Under the pieces are notes generated by a model. The model searched no databases and was not told where the DNA came from. It saw nothing but the letters and a program-made list of their open reading frames with translations. DNA of 64,000 nucleotides, taken from assembly GCF_011683955.1 (NCBI RefSeq), contig NZ_JAAQPI010000009.1, forward strand, positions 1-64,000. Direction: 5' to 3'. A program made the translations under genes and the position numbers. Within the stretch, counting starts at the first letter, position 1, and each line of letters starts with the position of its first letter. Of the stretch, positions 16,547 through 24,920 are shown piece by piece. The DNA comes from Pseudomaricurvus alkylphenolicus. Lineage in GTDB: Bacteria > Pseudomonadota > Gammaproteobacteria > Pseudomonadales > Cellvibrionaceae.

Positions 16547-17737
16547 TTATCGGCTGGCGCGGGGAATCATCAGCCCCGCCGCGGAAATAATGTCGCGCTG
16601 GATTTCGTTGGTGCCACCACCAAAGGTGAGCACTGACGCCACTCGATACATTTGCTCCAGATGACCATCCAACACCGCCTTTTGTGACGCCCGACTTAGC
16701 AGTGAGCCTTCGCCGATCACTTCCATCAAGGCGCGATAGGCCTCGATAAACATTTCTGACCCATAGACTTTGGCGGCAGATGCGTCTGCCATATTCAGGT
16801 TGTCCTGGTCAATGGCCCAAGCCTGTTTGTAACACAGCAGCTTGAGAGCTTCGGCGTGAACCTGCACCTGGGCGAGCCGCGATTGTACCCAGGCTTGATC
16901 AATCACCCGCTCACCATTAGGCAGGTGTGTGTCGCGGCACCACTGGCATACGCTGGTGAAGAGCTTGCAAAGGGCACCGTGTGTAACCAGCGCCAGACGT
17001 TCGCGATTAAGCTGACTGGTGATCATCTTCCAGCCGGTGTTTTCTTCGCCCACTCGCATGCTGACCGGTATACGCACATTCTCGTAATAGGTGGTATTGG
17101 TGCGCACACCGCCCAGCGTGTAGATGGGGGTGAAGCTGATTCCCGGCGTATCAAAGGGAATCAGAAACATGGAGATGCCCTTGTGCTTGGGGGTATCCGG
17201 GTGATTGTCTGTTCTGGCCGCCAGCCACACATAGTCGGAGCTCTCCGCCAGGCTGGTAAAGATTTTTTGCCCATTGATGACGTACTCATCACCGTCGCGT
17301 TCCGCACGGGTTTTTAGAGACGCCAGATCAGTGCCGGCGCCCGGCTCTGAATAACCAATACAGATGTTTACCTCGCCGGCCAGAATGCGGGGAATAATGT
17401 CGACCTTCATTTCTTCACTGGCAAAGCGAGCGATGGTGGGGCCCACCGATTCGGTTGTCAAAAAGGGGTAGGGGAAACCCGCCCGTTGTACTTCCTCGGT
17501 AAAGATGTACTGGTCAATGGCACTGCGTTGCTGGCCACCAAAGGCTTTGGGCCAACCCAGACCGATCCAGCCATCGCGCCCCAACTTGCGCAGACCTTCA
17601 CGCCACCGGGGGCCGCCGCCTTCGCGGCGGGAGGGGTCAAACAGCTCGGCCTTGAGCTCTTCAGTCATAAAGTCTTCAAAGTATTGTCTTAGCTCGGCTT
17701 TCAATTGTGTTTGTTGTTCGGTAAATTCCAACTGCAT
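16547..17737 (-). CDS. Acyl-CoA dehydrogenase, larger subunit-like
   Basis: A 396-residue acyl-CoA dehydrogenase. The FAD/substrate-loop segment CIGYSEPGAGTDLASLKTRAERDGDEYVINGQKIFTS is recognisable in the middle (split here only for description: the GYSEPGAGTDLA motif near residue 135). The C-terminal TFGGGTNEIQRDIISAAG motif is the standard FAD-binding tail. It lies between a crotonase and the second dehydrogenase, with intergenic gaps of 23 and 12 bases. Its conserved tail and greater length suggest it carries most FAD contacts if the two proteins form a heteromer, as steroid-specific acyl-CoA dehydrogenases do. Confidence 0.93.
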   Translation of the reverse strand: MQLEFTEQQTQLKAELRQYFEDFMTEELKAELFDPSRREGGGPRWREGLRKLGRDGWIGLGWPKAFGGQQRSAIDQYIFTEEVQRAGFPYPFLTTESVGPTIARFASEEMKVDIIPRILAGEVNICIGYSEPGAGTDLASLKTRAERDGDEYVINGQKIFTSLAESSDYVWLAARTDNHPDTPKHKGISMFLIPFDTPGISFTPIYTLGGVRTNTTYYENVRIPVSMRVGEENTGWKMITSQLNRERLALVTHGALCKLFTSVCQWCRDTHLPNGERVIDQAWVQSRLAQVQVHAEALKLLCYKQAWAIDQDNLNMADASAAKVYGSEMFIEAYRALMEVIGEGSLLSRASQKAVLDGHLEQMYRVASVLTFGGGTNEIQRDIISAAGLMIPRASR

Positions 17738-17760
17738 TGTATTTTTCCGTTGGTTGTCGG

Positions 17761-18573
17761 TCAGAGACCGCGAAATATCGGTGGGCGTTTTTCGGCAAAG
17801 GCGCGCATGCCTTCTTGGGCGTCCTGGCTCTGGAAAACCGGTTGACCTATGATGAGTTCTTGCCGCAGGGCTTCTTCTTCCGAGAGGTGAGCACCATTCG
17901 CTCTCAGCGACTTGAGCACGGCAGCTACGGCGAGTGGACCATTGGTGCAGATTTTCCCAGCTATTTGGAGTGCCTCTGCAAGCGCCTGCCCCGGTTCAAC
18001 CACACGATTAACAAGGCCCCAATCCAGCGCTTCACGGGCGCTGACGTGGCGTCCGGTCAGCAACATTTCAGCGGCGAGGCAGTAAGGTATCTGTCGGCGC
18101 AAACGCACGCTGGAACCGCCGAGTGGAAACAAACCACGGGCCACTTCGGTAATACCAAACACGGCATTGTTTGCGCAGACGCGAATATCGGTTCCCTGCA
18201 GGATTTCGGTTCCACCGGCCAGGGCATAGCCCTCGACGGCAAGAATGATGGGCTTTGACGGCACCTGGTGGCGCAGCAGCGCCTGCCAATGCAAGTCGGG
18301 TACCTGTTGTCGCAGGGCGTCAAACTCAGCAGCAAGGGCCTGGTCAGGGCCACTCTTGAGATCCATACCGGCGCAAAAAGTGTCGCCATTGGCGGTGAGT
18401 ACCGCACAACGCAGTTCACCGTCTGCATCCAGGCGACGCCAGGCACGGTACAATCCCATCAGCATCTGCTGACTGAAAGCGTTCTTGGCGTCGGGGCGAT
18501 TCAGCGTGATCAACAAAGTATGTTCACGCTGTTCCACAAGACAATGATCGGTACTGATATCCAGTAAACTCAT
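17761..18573 (-). CDS. Enoyl-CoA hydratase/isomerase (crotonase family)
   Basis: A 270-residue crotonase starting MSLLDISTDHCLV at 18573. Oxyanion-hole segments FCAGMDLKSG (about residue 65) and EGYALAGGTEI (about residue 107) are clear. The ATG overlaps the TGA of the CoA ligase in an ATGA junction, so translation is probably coupled. In this operon it would hydrate the enoyl-CoA made by the dehydrogenase pair, upstream of aldol-type or thiolytic cleavage by the thiolase-fold proteins. An upstream in-frame ATG at 18657 lies inside the ligase gene and is unlikely. Confidence 0.92.
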   Translation of the reverse strand: MSLLDISTDHCLVEQREHTLLITLNRPDAKNAFSQQMLMGLYRAWRRLDADGELRCAVLTANGDTFCAGMDLKSGPDQALAAEFDALRQQVPDLHWQALLRHQVPSKPIILAVEGYALAGGTEILQGTDIRVCANNAVFGITEVARGLFPLGGSSVRLRRQIPYCLAAEMLLTGRHVSAREALDWGLVNRVVEPGQALAEALQIAGKICTNGPLAVAAVLKSLRANGAHLSEEEALRQELIIGQPVFQSQDAQEGMRAFAEKRPPIFRGL

Positions 18574-20204
18574 GGTGCCTCTCCGTCTATTGGCGGGTTT
18601 TGCAAAGCAAACTGCTGCGCCCAGCGATAGTCGGGTTTGCCACTGGCGGAGCGGCAAATATGATCGGCAATGTGCAATTCCCGCGGCAGCTTATAGCGGG
18701 CGATGGTCTGGCTGCAGTGTTCCATCAACTCTTCCAGGCTCAGCTGGGTACCGGGCCGAACTGACACGACCGCTGCAACACGGCTGCCAAATCGGGGATC
18801 GGGAGTAGCCACCACCAGTGCGTCGAGTACACAAGGGTGTGATTTCGCGGCCTGTTCCACTTCTTCCGGGAAAATTTTTTCGCCACCGCTGTTGATGCAG
18901 TTGCTGCCGCGTCCATAGACAACGATAGTTCCGTCTTCCTGGACGCTGGCCAGATCGCCGGTGAGCGTCCACAAGCGTCCGTCAATGTTTAGAAAGGTAC
19001 TGGCGGTTTTTTGCGCGTCGTTGTAATAGCCAACGGGTATATGCCCGGACCTGGCGAGGTAACCCTGTTCACCGGAACCGGGTGTGACAAACTTGCCTTC
19101 GGCGGTGACAACATCGGCGAATTCGTTACGGGCGATGCGCCCAAGGCCGTCGCAGGCCTTGCCATTGTCACCCCCTTGTAACCCGGTTTCTGAAGAACCA
19201 AATGAGTTGGTGACTATCAGGTTGGGGAAGATCTCCTTAAAGGCCTGTTGGACCCATTTGGAAAATACCGCACCGCCCGATCCGATGACAAACAGGGAAC
19301 TGAGATCCCACTTGCTGGGGTTCGCGCGGATTTCATCCAGCAAGGGGATAGCCATGGCGTCGCCCACCAGAGCGATGATATTGACGCTTTCTTGCGCCAG
19401 CATTGGCCAGATTTCGGAGGCTTTGAACGAGCGGCCGGGGTACAGCACGATCACCCGACCGGCCAACAGCGAAGACAATGCAGCCCACCAGCAGGCGCCG
19501 TGCATCAGTGGTGCCAGGGGCGCGCAGACCATTTCAGCGTTGGGGTCAACCCGCTCGCCGATTTGCGCGGCGGTTTTGATCGGCCCGTCAGGGTGCAATG
19601 TGCTGTTGCCACCCAGTGCGGCAAAATATAAGGCTTTGTGTGGCCACATCACGCCTTTGGGGGCACCCGTGGTTCCACCGGTGTAAAGCACAAACAGATC
19701 TTCTTCTGAACGCGGGGAAAAGTCGCGACGATCAGGTTGGGCTGACAGTACTTCTTCGTAGGCTTGCGAATCGATAATGGCCGGGTCTTCGCTGGTATCA
19801 TCATCCACAAAGATGCAGTGTTTCAATTTGCCAATGACGCCCTTCAGGCCCGCCAGCTCGGGTATAAATTCCCGGCCGTGAATGCAGGCCACCATATCGG
19901 AGTTTTCGATGATGTATGCCAGTTCTTCGGCAACATAGCGATAATTGACGTTAATCGGCACCGCACGAATCTTGAAACAGGCGAGTGTGGTTTCCAGAAA
20001 CTCATTGCAGTTGTAGAGGTAAACGCCAACATGATCGCCGGTCTTTACACCGATAGACAACAGGTGGTGAGCCAACTGATTAGCGCGCTGGTCCAACTCT
20101 GCGTAGGTGATGCGCGCGTCTCCGCAGATCGAAGCGGTACGTTGCGGAATCCGGTCCGCGACCCGTTCAAACATGTCGGCGATATTAAAAGGTATCTCGT
20201 TCAT
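18570..20204 (-). CDS. Acyl-CoA synthetase (AMP-forming)
   Basis: A 544-residue ANL-superfamily ligase that activates a carboxylic acid with ATP and CoA. The P-loop-like YTGGTTGAPKG motif is near residue 180, and the SSETG-type substrate and AMP segment is near residue 320. The hinge and A8 region YGRGSNCINSGGEKIFPEEVE is followed by the C-terminal catalytic lysine in SGKPDYRWA. Its layout resembles FadD-type ligases of steroid or branched-chain acids. I start at the ATG at 20204; the frame runs upstream to 20420, but that extension is inside the thiolase gene. It overlaps the next gene in an ATGA junction. It would load the substrate into this operon's pathway. Confidence 0.92.
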   Translation of the reverse strand: MNEIPFNIADMFERVADRIPQRTASICGDARITYAELDQRANQLAHHLLSIGVKTGDHVGVYLYNCNEFLETTLACFKIRAVPINVNYRYVAEELAYIIENSDMVACIHGREFIPELAGLKGVIGKLKHCIFVDDDTSEDPAIIDSQAYEEVLSAQPDRRDFSPRSEEDLFVLYTGGTTGAPKGVMWPHKALYFAALGGNSTLHPDGPIKTAAQIGERVDPNAEMVCAPLAPLMHGACWWAALSSLLAGRVIVLYPGRSFKASEIWPMLAQESVNIIALVGDAMAIPLLDEIRANPSKWDLSSLFVIGSGGAVFSKWVQQAFKEIFPNLIVTNSFGSSETGLQGGDNGKACDGLGRIARNEFADVVTAEGKFVTPGSGEQGYLARSGHIPVGYYNDAQKTASTFLNIDGRLWTLTGDLASVQEDGTIVVYGRGSNCINSGGEKIFPEEVEQAAKSHPCVLDALVVATPDPRFGSRVAAVVSVRPGTQLSLEELMEHCSQTIARYKLPRELHIADHICRSASGKPDYRWAQQFALQNPPIDGEAP

Positions 20205-20227
20205 TGGGAGCTCCTTGCTCAACCGGG

Positions 20228-21391
20228 TTACTGTTTCTCGGCGCCGACGACCCACATGGAAAAAAATTGGGCACCGCCCCCATAGGCGTGCCCCAAGGCC
20301 AGCTGTGTACCCTCCACTTGGTAATCGCCCGCCAAACCGCGCACCTGTTGTGCCGCCTCCGCAAATCGGATCATGCCGGATGCCCCGATGGGGTTGGTGG
20401 AGAGGACGCCGCCGGAGCAATTCCAGGGAATATCACCGCCTTCAGGCAGAGAGGTAGCGCCCTCCAGGGTTAATTTCCAGCCCTCACCGATATCACAAAA
20501 GCCCAGATTCTCCAGCCACATGGGTTCATACCAGGAAAAGGGCACGTAGATTTCCGCCGTGTCCAGATCCTTGCGCGGGTTCTGAATGCCTGCCTGCCGA
20601 TAGACGTCTTTGGCACAGTCGATACCCGCTTGTGGGTTCACCTGCTCGCGGCCGGCGAAGTTGGTCGGTTCCGAACGCATGGCGGTACCGCGTATCCACG
20701 CCGGCTTTTTCGGACTTGCTGCGGCGGCGCGTTCACTGCCGATGATCATGGCGCAGGCGCCGTCAGAGGATGGGCAGCTCTCCAGGAAACGCAGCGGTTC
20801 CCACAGCATGGGTGAGGCTTCTACGGTGGCGAGATCGATGTCCGGCATATGCAAATGCGCGAGGGGGTTGCGCAGAGCGTGCAAACGATCTTTAACCGCC
20901 ACCTGCATGCCGACCTCGGCGGGCGCGTTGGAGCGCTGGATGTATTCACGAATCAAAGGTGCAAAAAAACCGCCGGCGCCGGCGTTCAGGTGAGTGGCAA
21001 AGGGTTGCTTGGAAGACAATGCCCACATGGCATTGGATTCGGATTGCTTTTCGTAAGCGACCGTCAATACCCGCTCGAACACGCCACTTTGCACATGAGA
21101 CGCTGCGACAATGGCGGTGGAGCCGCCCACGCTGCCGGCGGTATGTACCCGCAGAATCGGTTTGTTGGTCGCGCATAGGGCGTCGGCCAGATAAAGCTCC
21201 GGCATCATATGGCCCTCGAACATATCGGGGGCCTTGCCGATCACAACGGCATCGATGTCCGACCACTCCAGTTGCGCATCGTCCAGCGCATTTTGAGCAG
21301 CCTCGCGCACAAGACCGGCAATGGATACATCGTCTCGCTGGGTCTGGTACTTGACCTGACCGACTCCTATTACTGCTGCATGATTTGCCAT
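20228..21391 (-). CDS. Thiolase-fold protein (lipid-transfer-protein type), no nucleophilic Cys
   Basis: A 387-residue member of the SCP-x/Ltp thiolase group. The usual Cys nucleophile position reads HTAGSVGGS (about residues 83-91), with no cysteine. The second active-site motif reads STNPIGASG instead of GHPxGAxG, and the usual His in the EVHDAF segment is replaced within VPFSWYEPM. Conventional thiolysis is therefore unlikely. Ltp2, which lacks thiolase activity, acts with a DUF35 partner as a retro-aldolase on steroid side chains. The neighbouring DUF35 genes make a similar aldol cleavage the best hypothesis. Its ATG overlaps the stop of the upstream thiolase-like gene by one base (TAATG). 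Confidence 0.85.
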   Translation of the reverse strand: MANHAAVIGVGQVKYQTQRDDVSIAGLVREAAQNALDDAQLEWSDIDAVVIGKAPDMFEGHMMPELYLADALCATNKPILRVHTAGSVGGSTAIVAASHVQSGVFERVLTVAYEKQSESNAMWALSSKQPFATHLNAGAGGFFAPLIREYIQRSNAPAEVGMQVAVKDRLHALRNPLAHLHMPDIDLATVEASPMLWEPLRFLESCPSSDGACAMIIGSERAAAASPKKPAWIRGTAMRSEPTNFAGREQVNPQAGIDCAKDVYRQAGIQNPRKDLDTAEIYVPFSWYEPMWLENLGFCDIGEGWKLTLEGATSLPEGGDIPWNCSGGVLSTNPIGASGMIRFAEAAQQVRGLAGDYQVEGTQLALGHAYGGGAQFFSMWVVGAEKQ

Positions 21392-22449
21392 TATGCGGCC
21401 TCCAGAATCGTCACCAGGTTTTGCTGTAAACAGGGGCCGGACGTCGCGTGTGCAAGCCCGAATTTGTAGTCACCACGCAATATGGCAGCGGCCATACTGC
21501 CGATGCGATCCAGCCCGGCGGCCATCATGACGTTGCCCGCGAGGGCACCACCAGAGGGATTGATGTCGACATTTTCAGATAGCCCCAGGCTTTGCCGCAA
21601 AAGAATTTCCTGGTGACTGAAGGGGGCATGGAGTTCAGCCGCTTCAATGTTGTTGTGCAAGCCGGCCGACTTGGCAGCATTTCGGGCGGAGGGTGAATCT
21701 GTCAGGTCACGAAAACCCAGCATATGGGATTCAATGCGATGATCCATACCGACAACGCGCGCATAAGGCAGGCCCATTTCCCGCGCCTGGGATTCGCGAC
21801 AGATGACAAGGGCGCTGGCACCGTCGCTGATGGGACAACAGTCGGATTTCTTTAGGGGCGCGATCCAATCTACTTCCGCCTGCAGTTGTTCCTGGCTGAC
21901 GGGCTTGCGCAGCTGTGCCCGCGGGTTTTTCTGCGCTTGGCGACGGCTGTTGATGACAACCTCGTTCATTTGCTCTCGCGTACAACGTCCGGCGTCCAAC
22001 ATAGCTCGTGCCTGCAGGGCGGCCAGCGAAACACTGTCGGGGCAGAGGGGCTGCAGATAGTAGGGATCCAGCTGCAGTGAAAGCACTTCCGGTAAATTGC
22101 CGGGAGAGCTCTTGCCGAAGCCATAGATCAAGGCAGAATCAATGTCGCCCGCCAGCATTTTCAGGTAGCACTCATAGAGTGCCCAGGCTGCATCCATCTC
22201 CACGTGGGATTCTTTGATGGGTGGAAACGCCCCCAGAGCATCCACTCCAGCTACAAAGGCAAAGGGTGCCCCCTGGAGATAATCGGCACTGCCGGAGCAC
22301 ACAAAATCAATATCGGTTCGAGCCAACCCACAAGCCTGCAAGGCTTCATTGATAACGGGCATGATCAACTCCACCTCGTTGGCGCAACCGGCATCTCGCA
22401 CCATGGGGGCCTGGGCGTAGGAAACAATGGCAATATCAGTCATGTTCAC
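21391..22449 (-). CDS. Second thiolase-fold protein, no nucleophilic Cys
   Basis: A 352-residue thiolase-fold protein. The C-terminal NPSGGALAGN segment and the DLTDSPSARNAAKSAG region place it in the acetyl-CoA acetyltransferase/Ltp group. The nucleophile region reads ESHVEMDAAWALYEC, without the Cys in the right place. The C-terminal GHPxGA motif is replaced by GNVMMAAG. It is thus even more divergent than its neighbour. Side by side with it, it may form a heteromeric enzyme or a second retro-aldolase. Its 5' end overlaps the DUF35 gene at 22436 by 14 bases, suggesting translational coupling and complex formation. Confidence 0.82.
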   Translation of the reverse strand: MNMTDIAIVSYAQAPMVRDAGCANEVELIMPVINEALQACGLARTDIDFVCSGSADYLQGAPFAFVAGVDALGAFPPIKESHVEMDAAWALYECYLKMLAGDIDSALIYGFGKSSPGNLPEVLSLQLDPYYLQPLCPDSVSLAALQARAMLDAGRCTREQMNEVVINSRRQAQKNPRAQLRKPVSQEQLQAEVDWIAPLKKSDCCPISDGASALVICRESQAREMGLPYARVVGMDHRIESHMLGFRDLTDSPSARNAAKSAGLHNNIEAAELHAPFSHQEILLRQSLGLSENVDINPSGGALAGNVMMAAGLDRIGSMAAAILRGDYKFGLAHATSGPCLQQNLVTILEAA

Positions 22450-22918
22450 CTCCCAGTGGTTTAAAGTAGCGAATGTTATCCAGACCGTAGTCCCACTCGG
22501 ACTCCGGACGCCACACGGCCTTCACTTTCATGCCCAGTTTTACCTTGTCGTTGTCCACTTCTCCGATCAGGTGGTGGAAGGCGTTGTCGGCGCCGTTTAG
22601 TCGGATATGGGCGACCACAAAGGGTGGTTTGATTGGATTGTTGGGAATGGGGATGTGAACAACCGTAAATTTATCGATAACGCCTTCATCAGTCAGTTCG
22701 ATATTGTCACAGGTTGCGACGCCGCAGCGGGCGCAGGAGCCACGACAGGGGATGTACACACTCTCGCAGCCAGGGCAGCGGCGTCCGATCAGCCGGCCTC
22801 GTTTTATGGCGTGCAGAAAGGACAGGCTGGAGGTGCCCGCGGTAAAACGGTATTGCAAATAGAGTGGGGCCTGCATCATGGTGACCGGCCCGGCGGATTC
22901 GTTTGGATTGGAACTCAT
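22436..22918 (-). CDS. DUF35 / zinc-ribbon OB-fold protein (thiolase partner)
   Basis: A 160-residue DUF35 protein. A rubredoxin-like zinc ribbon has C48-x2-C51 and C62-x2-C65. It is followed by an OB-fold (ELTDEGVIDKFTVVHIP and FVVAHIRL) that in known members binds CoA and docks to a thiolase-fold partner. It overlaps the 5' part of the 22449-21391 thiolase-like gene by 14 bases. In sterol degradation, the equivalent DUF35 domain of ChsH2 is required for Ltp2 retro-aldolase activity. A corresponding role here is inferred from context. Confidence 0.9.
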   Translation of the reverse strand: MSSNPNESAGPVTMMQAPLYLQYRFTAGTSSLSFLHAIKRGRLIGRRCPGCESVYIPCRGSCARCGVATCDNIELTDEGVIDKFTVVHIPIPNNPIKPPFVVAHIRLNGADNAFHHLIGEVDNDKVKLGMKVKAVWRPESEWDYGLDNIRYFKPLGGEHD

Positions 22919-22984
22919 ATCGGTCTTCGCTTTTATTTCAAGGCACTGGTTTCTGGATGAATGTCGCCGCTATTCGTTTTCAGC

Positions 22985-23443
22985 TCACTGCTTGTGGACT
23001 TCGAAGCAGGCGATATCCTTCACATTGCCCACTCGCTCTGGGGCCCAGCGCACCCTAACTCTCATGCCGGTGTGTACCTGTTCTTTGGCGTCAGCCGCCA
23101 GTGCGTGCAACATCGCGCCGTCGCAACCTTCAAACCTGACCAGAACCCAGGCAAAGGGTTTGTTCAGGGGGGCGGAAGAGGAAGGTTGGCTGACCCAACA
23201 CCAGGAGAGAACAGTGCCTTCGGCAGCAACGGGTTCGAGCTCCTTGATGCTGGCACCGGAGACGGGTTCAAATTCCGGTGGTGGCACCAGCAGGGTTCCT
23301 GCCCGAGTGCGCGCCGCAAGTACTTGTCCGTCGCGCAGGCCGGTCAAAAACCGGCTCAGCACCGGCCCCAGCGAACGCGTGTAGGTAAATCCGAGTTCAA
23401 AGTCCTGGGTCAGGGGCGGAAGTTCGTTCAATGTGTCTGTCAT
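22985..23443 (-). CDS. DUF35-type OB-fold protein with degenerate zinc ribbon
   Basis: A 152-residue protein with the same overall plan as its neighbour: an N-terminal helix (FTYTRSLGPVLSRFLTGLRDGQ), a ribbon region and a C-terminal OB-fold (LVRFEGCDGAMLHAL, MRVRVRW). The ribbon has lost all four cysteines and reads AARTRAGTLLVPPPEFEP, so zinc binding is not expected. It sits 66 bases upstream of the zinc-containing copy and 4 bases after the nitronate monooxygenase-like gene. Two DUF35 genes next to two thiolase-fold genes suggest two dedicated pairs. Confidence 0.85.
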   Translation of the reverse strand: MTDTLNELPPLTQDFELGFTYTRSLGPVLSRFLTGLRDGQVLAARTRAGTLLVPPPEFEPVSGASIKELEPVAAEGTVLSWCWVSQPSSSAPLNKPFAWVLVRFEGCDGAMLHALAADAKEQVHTGMRVRVRWAPERVGNVKDIACFEVHKQ

Positions 23444-23447
23444 GGTG

Positions 23448-24578
23448 TCATCCCTGTGCCTGTTCCAGCAGTTGGTTGAGACGCTCCTGGGCGCCCAGGT
23501 ATTCGTTCAGCAACCGGGTAATCAAACTACGGCAGGATTCCACCGCATTGATCTGGCCAACGACTTGTCCCACTGGGTTAAAGGCCACCTCTTGAGTGCG
23601 ACTGACACCGGCGTAGTGACCGGTGCGCTTCATAGCATCGTTGGTTACCAGTCCCTGCAGGGGCATGCCGAGTGGTGATGGGGTATCCTCCAACTCCCAG
23701 GCATCGGACCAGTGGTTTCGCAACACGCGGCAGGGTTTTCCGGTCCAGGCGCGAGAGCGAACCGTGTCTTCCGAAGTGGCATCAAAGTAGGACTGTTTCT
23801 GCGCTGGTTGCGCATGGGCTTCTTCCACGGCCAGCCACAGGGAACCGGTCCATACCCCCTGCACGCCGGTGGCCATGGCCGCTAACATTTGCTGGCCGCT
23901 GGCAATGCCGCCAGCGGCCAATACCGGTATATCGCCGGCGGCTTCAACGGCTTGAGGCCAGAGTACAATGGAGCCGACGTCTCCGGTGTGACCGCCGCCT
24001 TCGCCGCCCTGGGCAACGATAAAGTCCAGCCCGGCGTCGCGGTGTGCTTTGACCTGTTTGATGCGACCGCACAGGGCTCCGACCAGGCGTCCGGAATCCT
24101 GTATCTGTTGCACAATGTGGGCCGGAGGTGTGCCCAGGGCGTTGGCGATCAGGCGGCATTTCGGGTGTCTCAGTGCAATATCCACACTGGTGCTGGCGAT
24201 GGCTTCGTTCCACCCCAGAAGTCGAGTTTCCTCTTCATCGGGCATAGGAGGGACACCGTGATCACTCAGGAGTTTATCGGCAAATTCCCGGTGTTGTGGC
24301 GGTACCATTGCCTTGAGTTTGGCTTCCAGTTTGTCCGCGTCGAGCTCGCCCTGGCCCTCGTACTTCTGCGGAATCACCACATCCACACCGTAGGGATAAT
24401 CACCGATATGTTCGTCTATCCAGTCCAGCTCACGCTGCAGCTTTTCGTTGGTCATGCCCACGGCACCCAATACGCCGATGCCGCCGGCGCGGGATACGGC
24501 GACCACCACGTCGCGGCAATGGGTGAAGGCAAAAATGGGTAGATCTATTCCCAGTCGTTTACACAGTTCTGTCTGCAT
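23448..24578 (-). CDS. Nitronate monooxygenase-like FMN-dependent enzyme
   Basis: A 376-residue TIM-barrel protein of the 2-nitropropane dioxygenase group. The N-terminus has the family's PIFAFTHC-type entry and a GGIGVLGA loop. The central FIVAQGGEGGGHTGDVG segment matches the FMN phosphate-binding signature, and IPVLAAGGIASGQQM follows. It is the first gene of the minus-strand operon running to rubredoxin at 14606. Members of this family recur in steroid and terpenoid catabolic clusters, where their true substrate is often not a nitronate. It is divergent from the TonB receptor at 24921 across a 342-base gap with no other visible gene. Confidence 0.88.
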   Translation of the reverse strand: MQTELCKRLGIDLPIFAFTHCRDVVVAVSRAGGIGVLGAVGMTNEKLQRELDWIDEHIGDYPYGVDVVIPQKYEGQGELDADKLEAKLKAMVPPQHREFADKLLSDHGVPPMPDEEETRLLGWNEAIASTSVDIALRHPKCRLIANALGTPPAHIVQQIQDSGRLVGALCGRIKQVKAHRDAGLDFIVAQGGEGGGHTGDVGSIVLWPQAVEAAGDIPVLAAGGIASGQQMLAAMATGVQGVWTGSLWLAVEEAHAQPAQKQSYFDATSEDTVRSRAWTGKPCRVLRNHWSDAWELEDTPSPLGMPLQGLVTNDAMKRTGHYAGVSRTQEVAFNPVGQVVGQINAVESCRSLITRLLNEYLGAQERLNQLLEQAQG

Positions 24579-24920
24579 AATGATCCTTTGGTGTTCTGTT
24601 CGGCTTGTTCGATGGGATCATTGTACGAACCGGGGGATTGGACAAAATAGCAAATTGGTTCAGTTTGGCATGGCTTTTGACGTCCAGACTTATGCCTTTA
24701 CGAAATGACCAAATTCGCTAAGATAACCCATCATTATCAAGTGATTTCGGACGGATTACTGAAGGCCTGATGAATCGTTTTTGGCTCATTTCAATACCCT
24801 TGACGGGTCGAATGTGCGATGCTGTTTGCCATAATGAAGTCGACCGATGACACTGGTGACGAGAGAGTTTGCGCTTCAGTGGGCATCACGACTTCAATAA
24901 AAACGAATGCGGAGAGATTC

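Noticed and set aside
19084-19686. 200-residue open frame on the plus strand
   Set aside because: Opposite the CoA ligase, low-complexity and Ser/Pro-rich; a shadow of the real gene.
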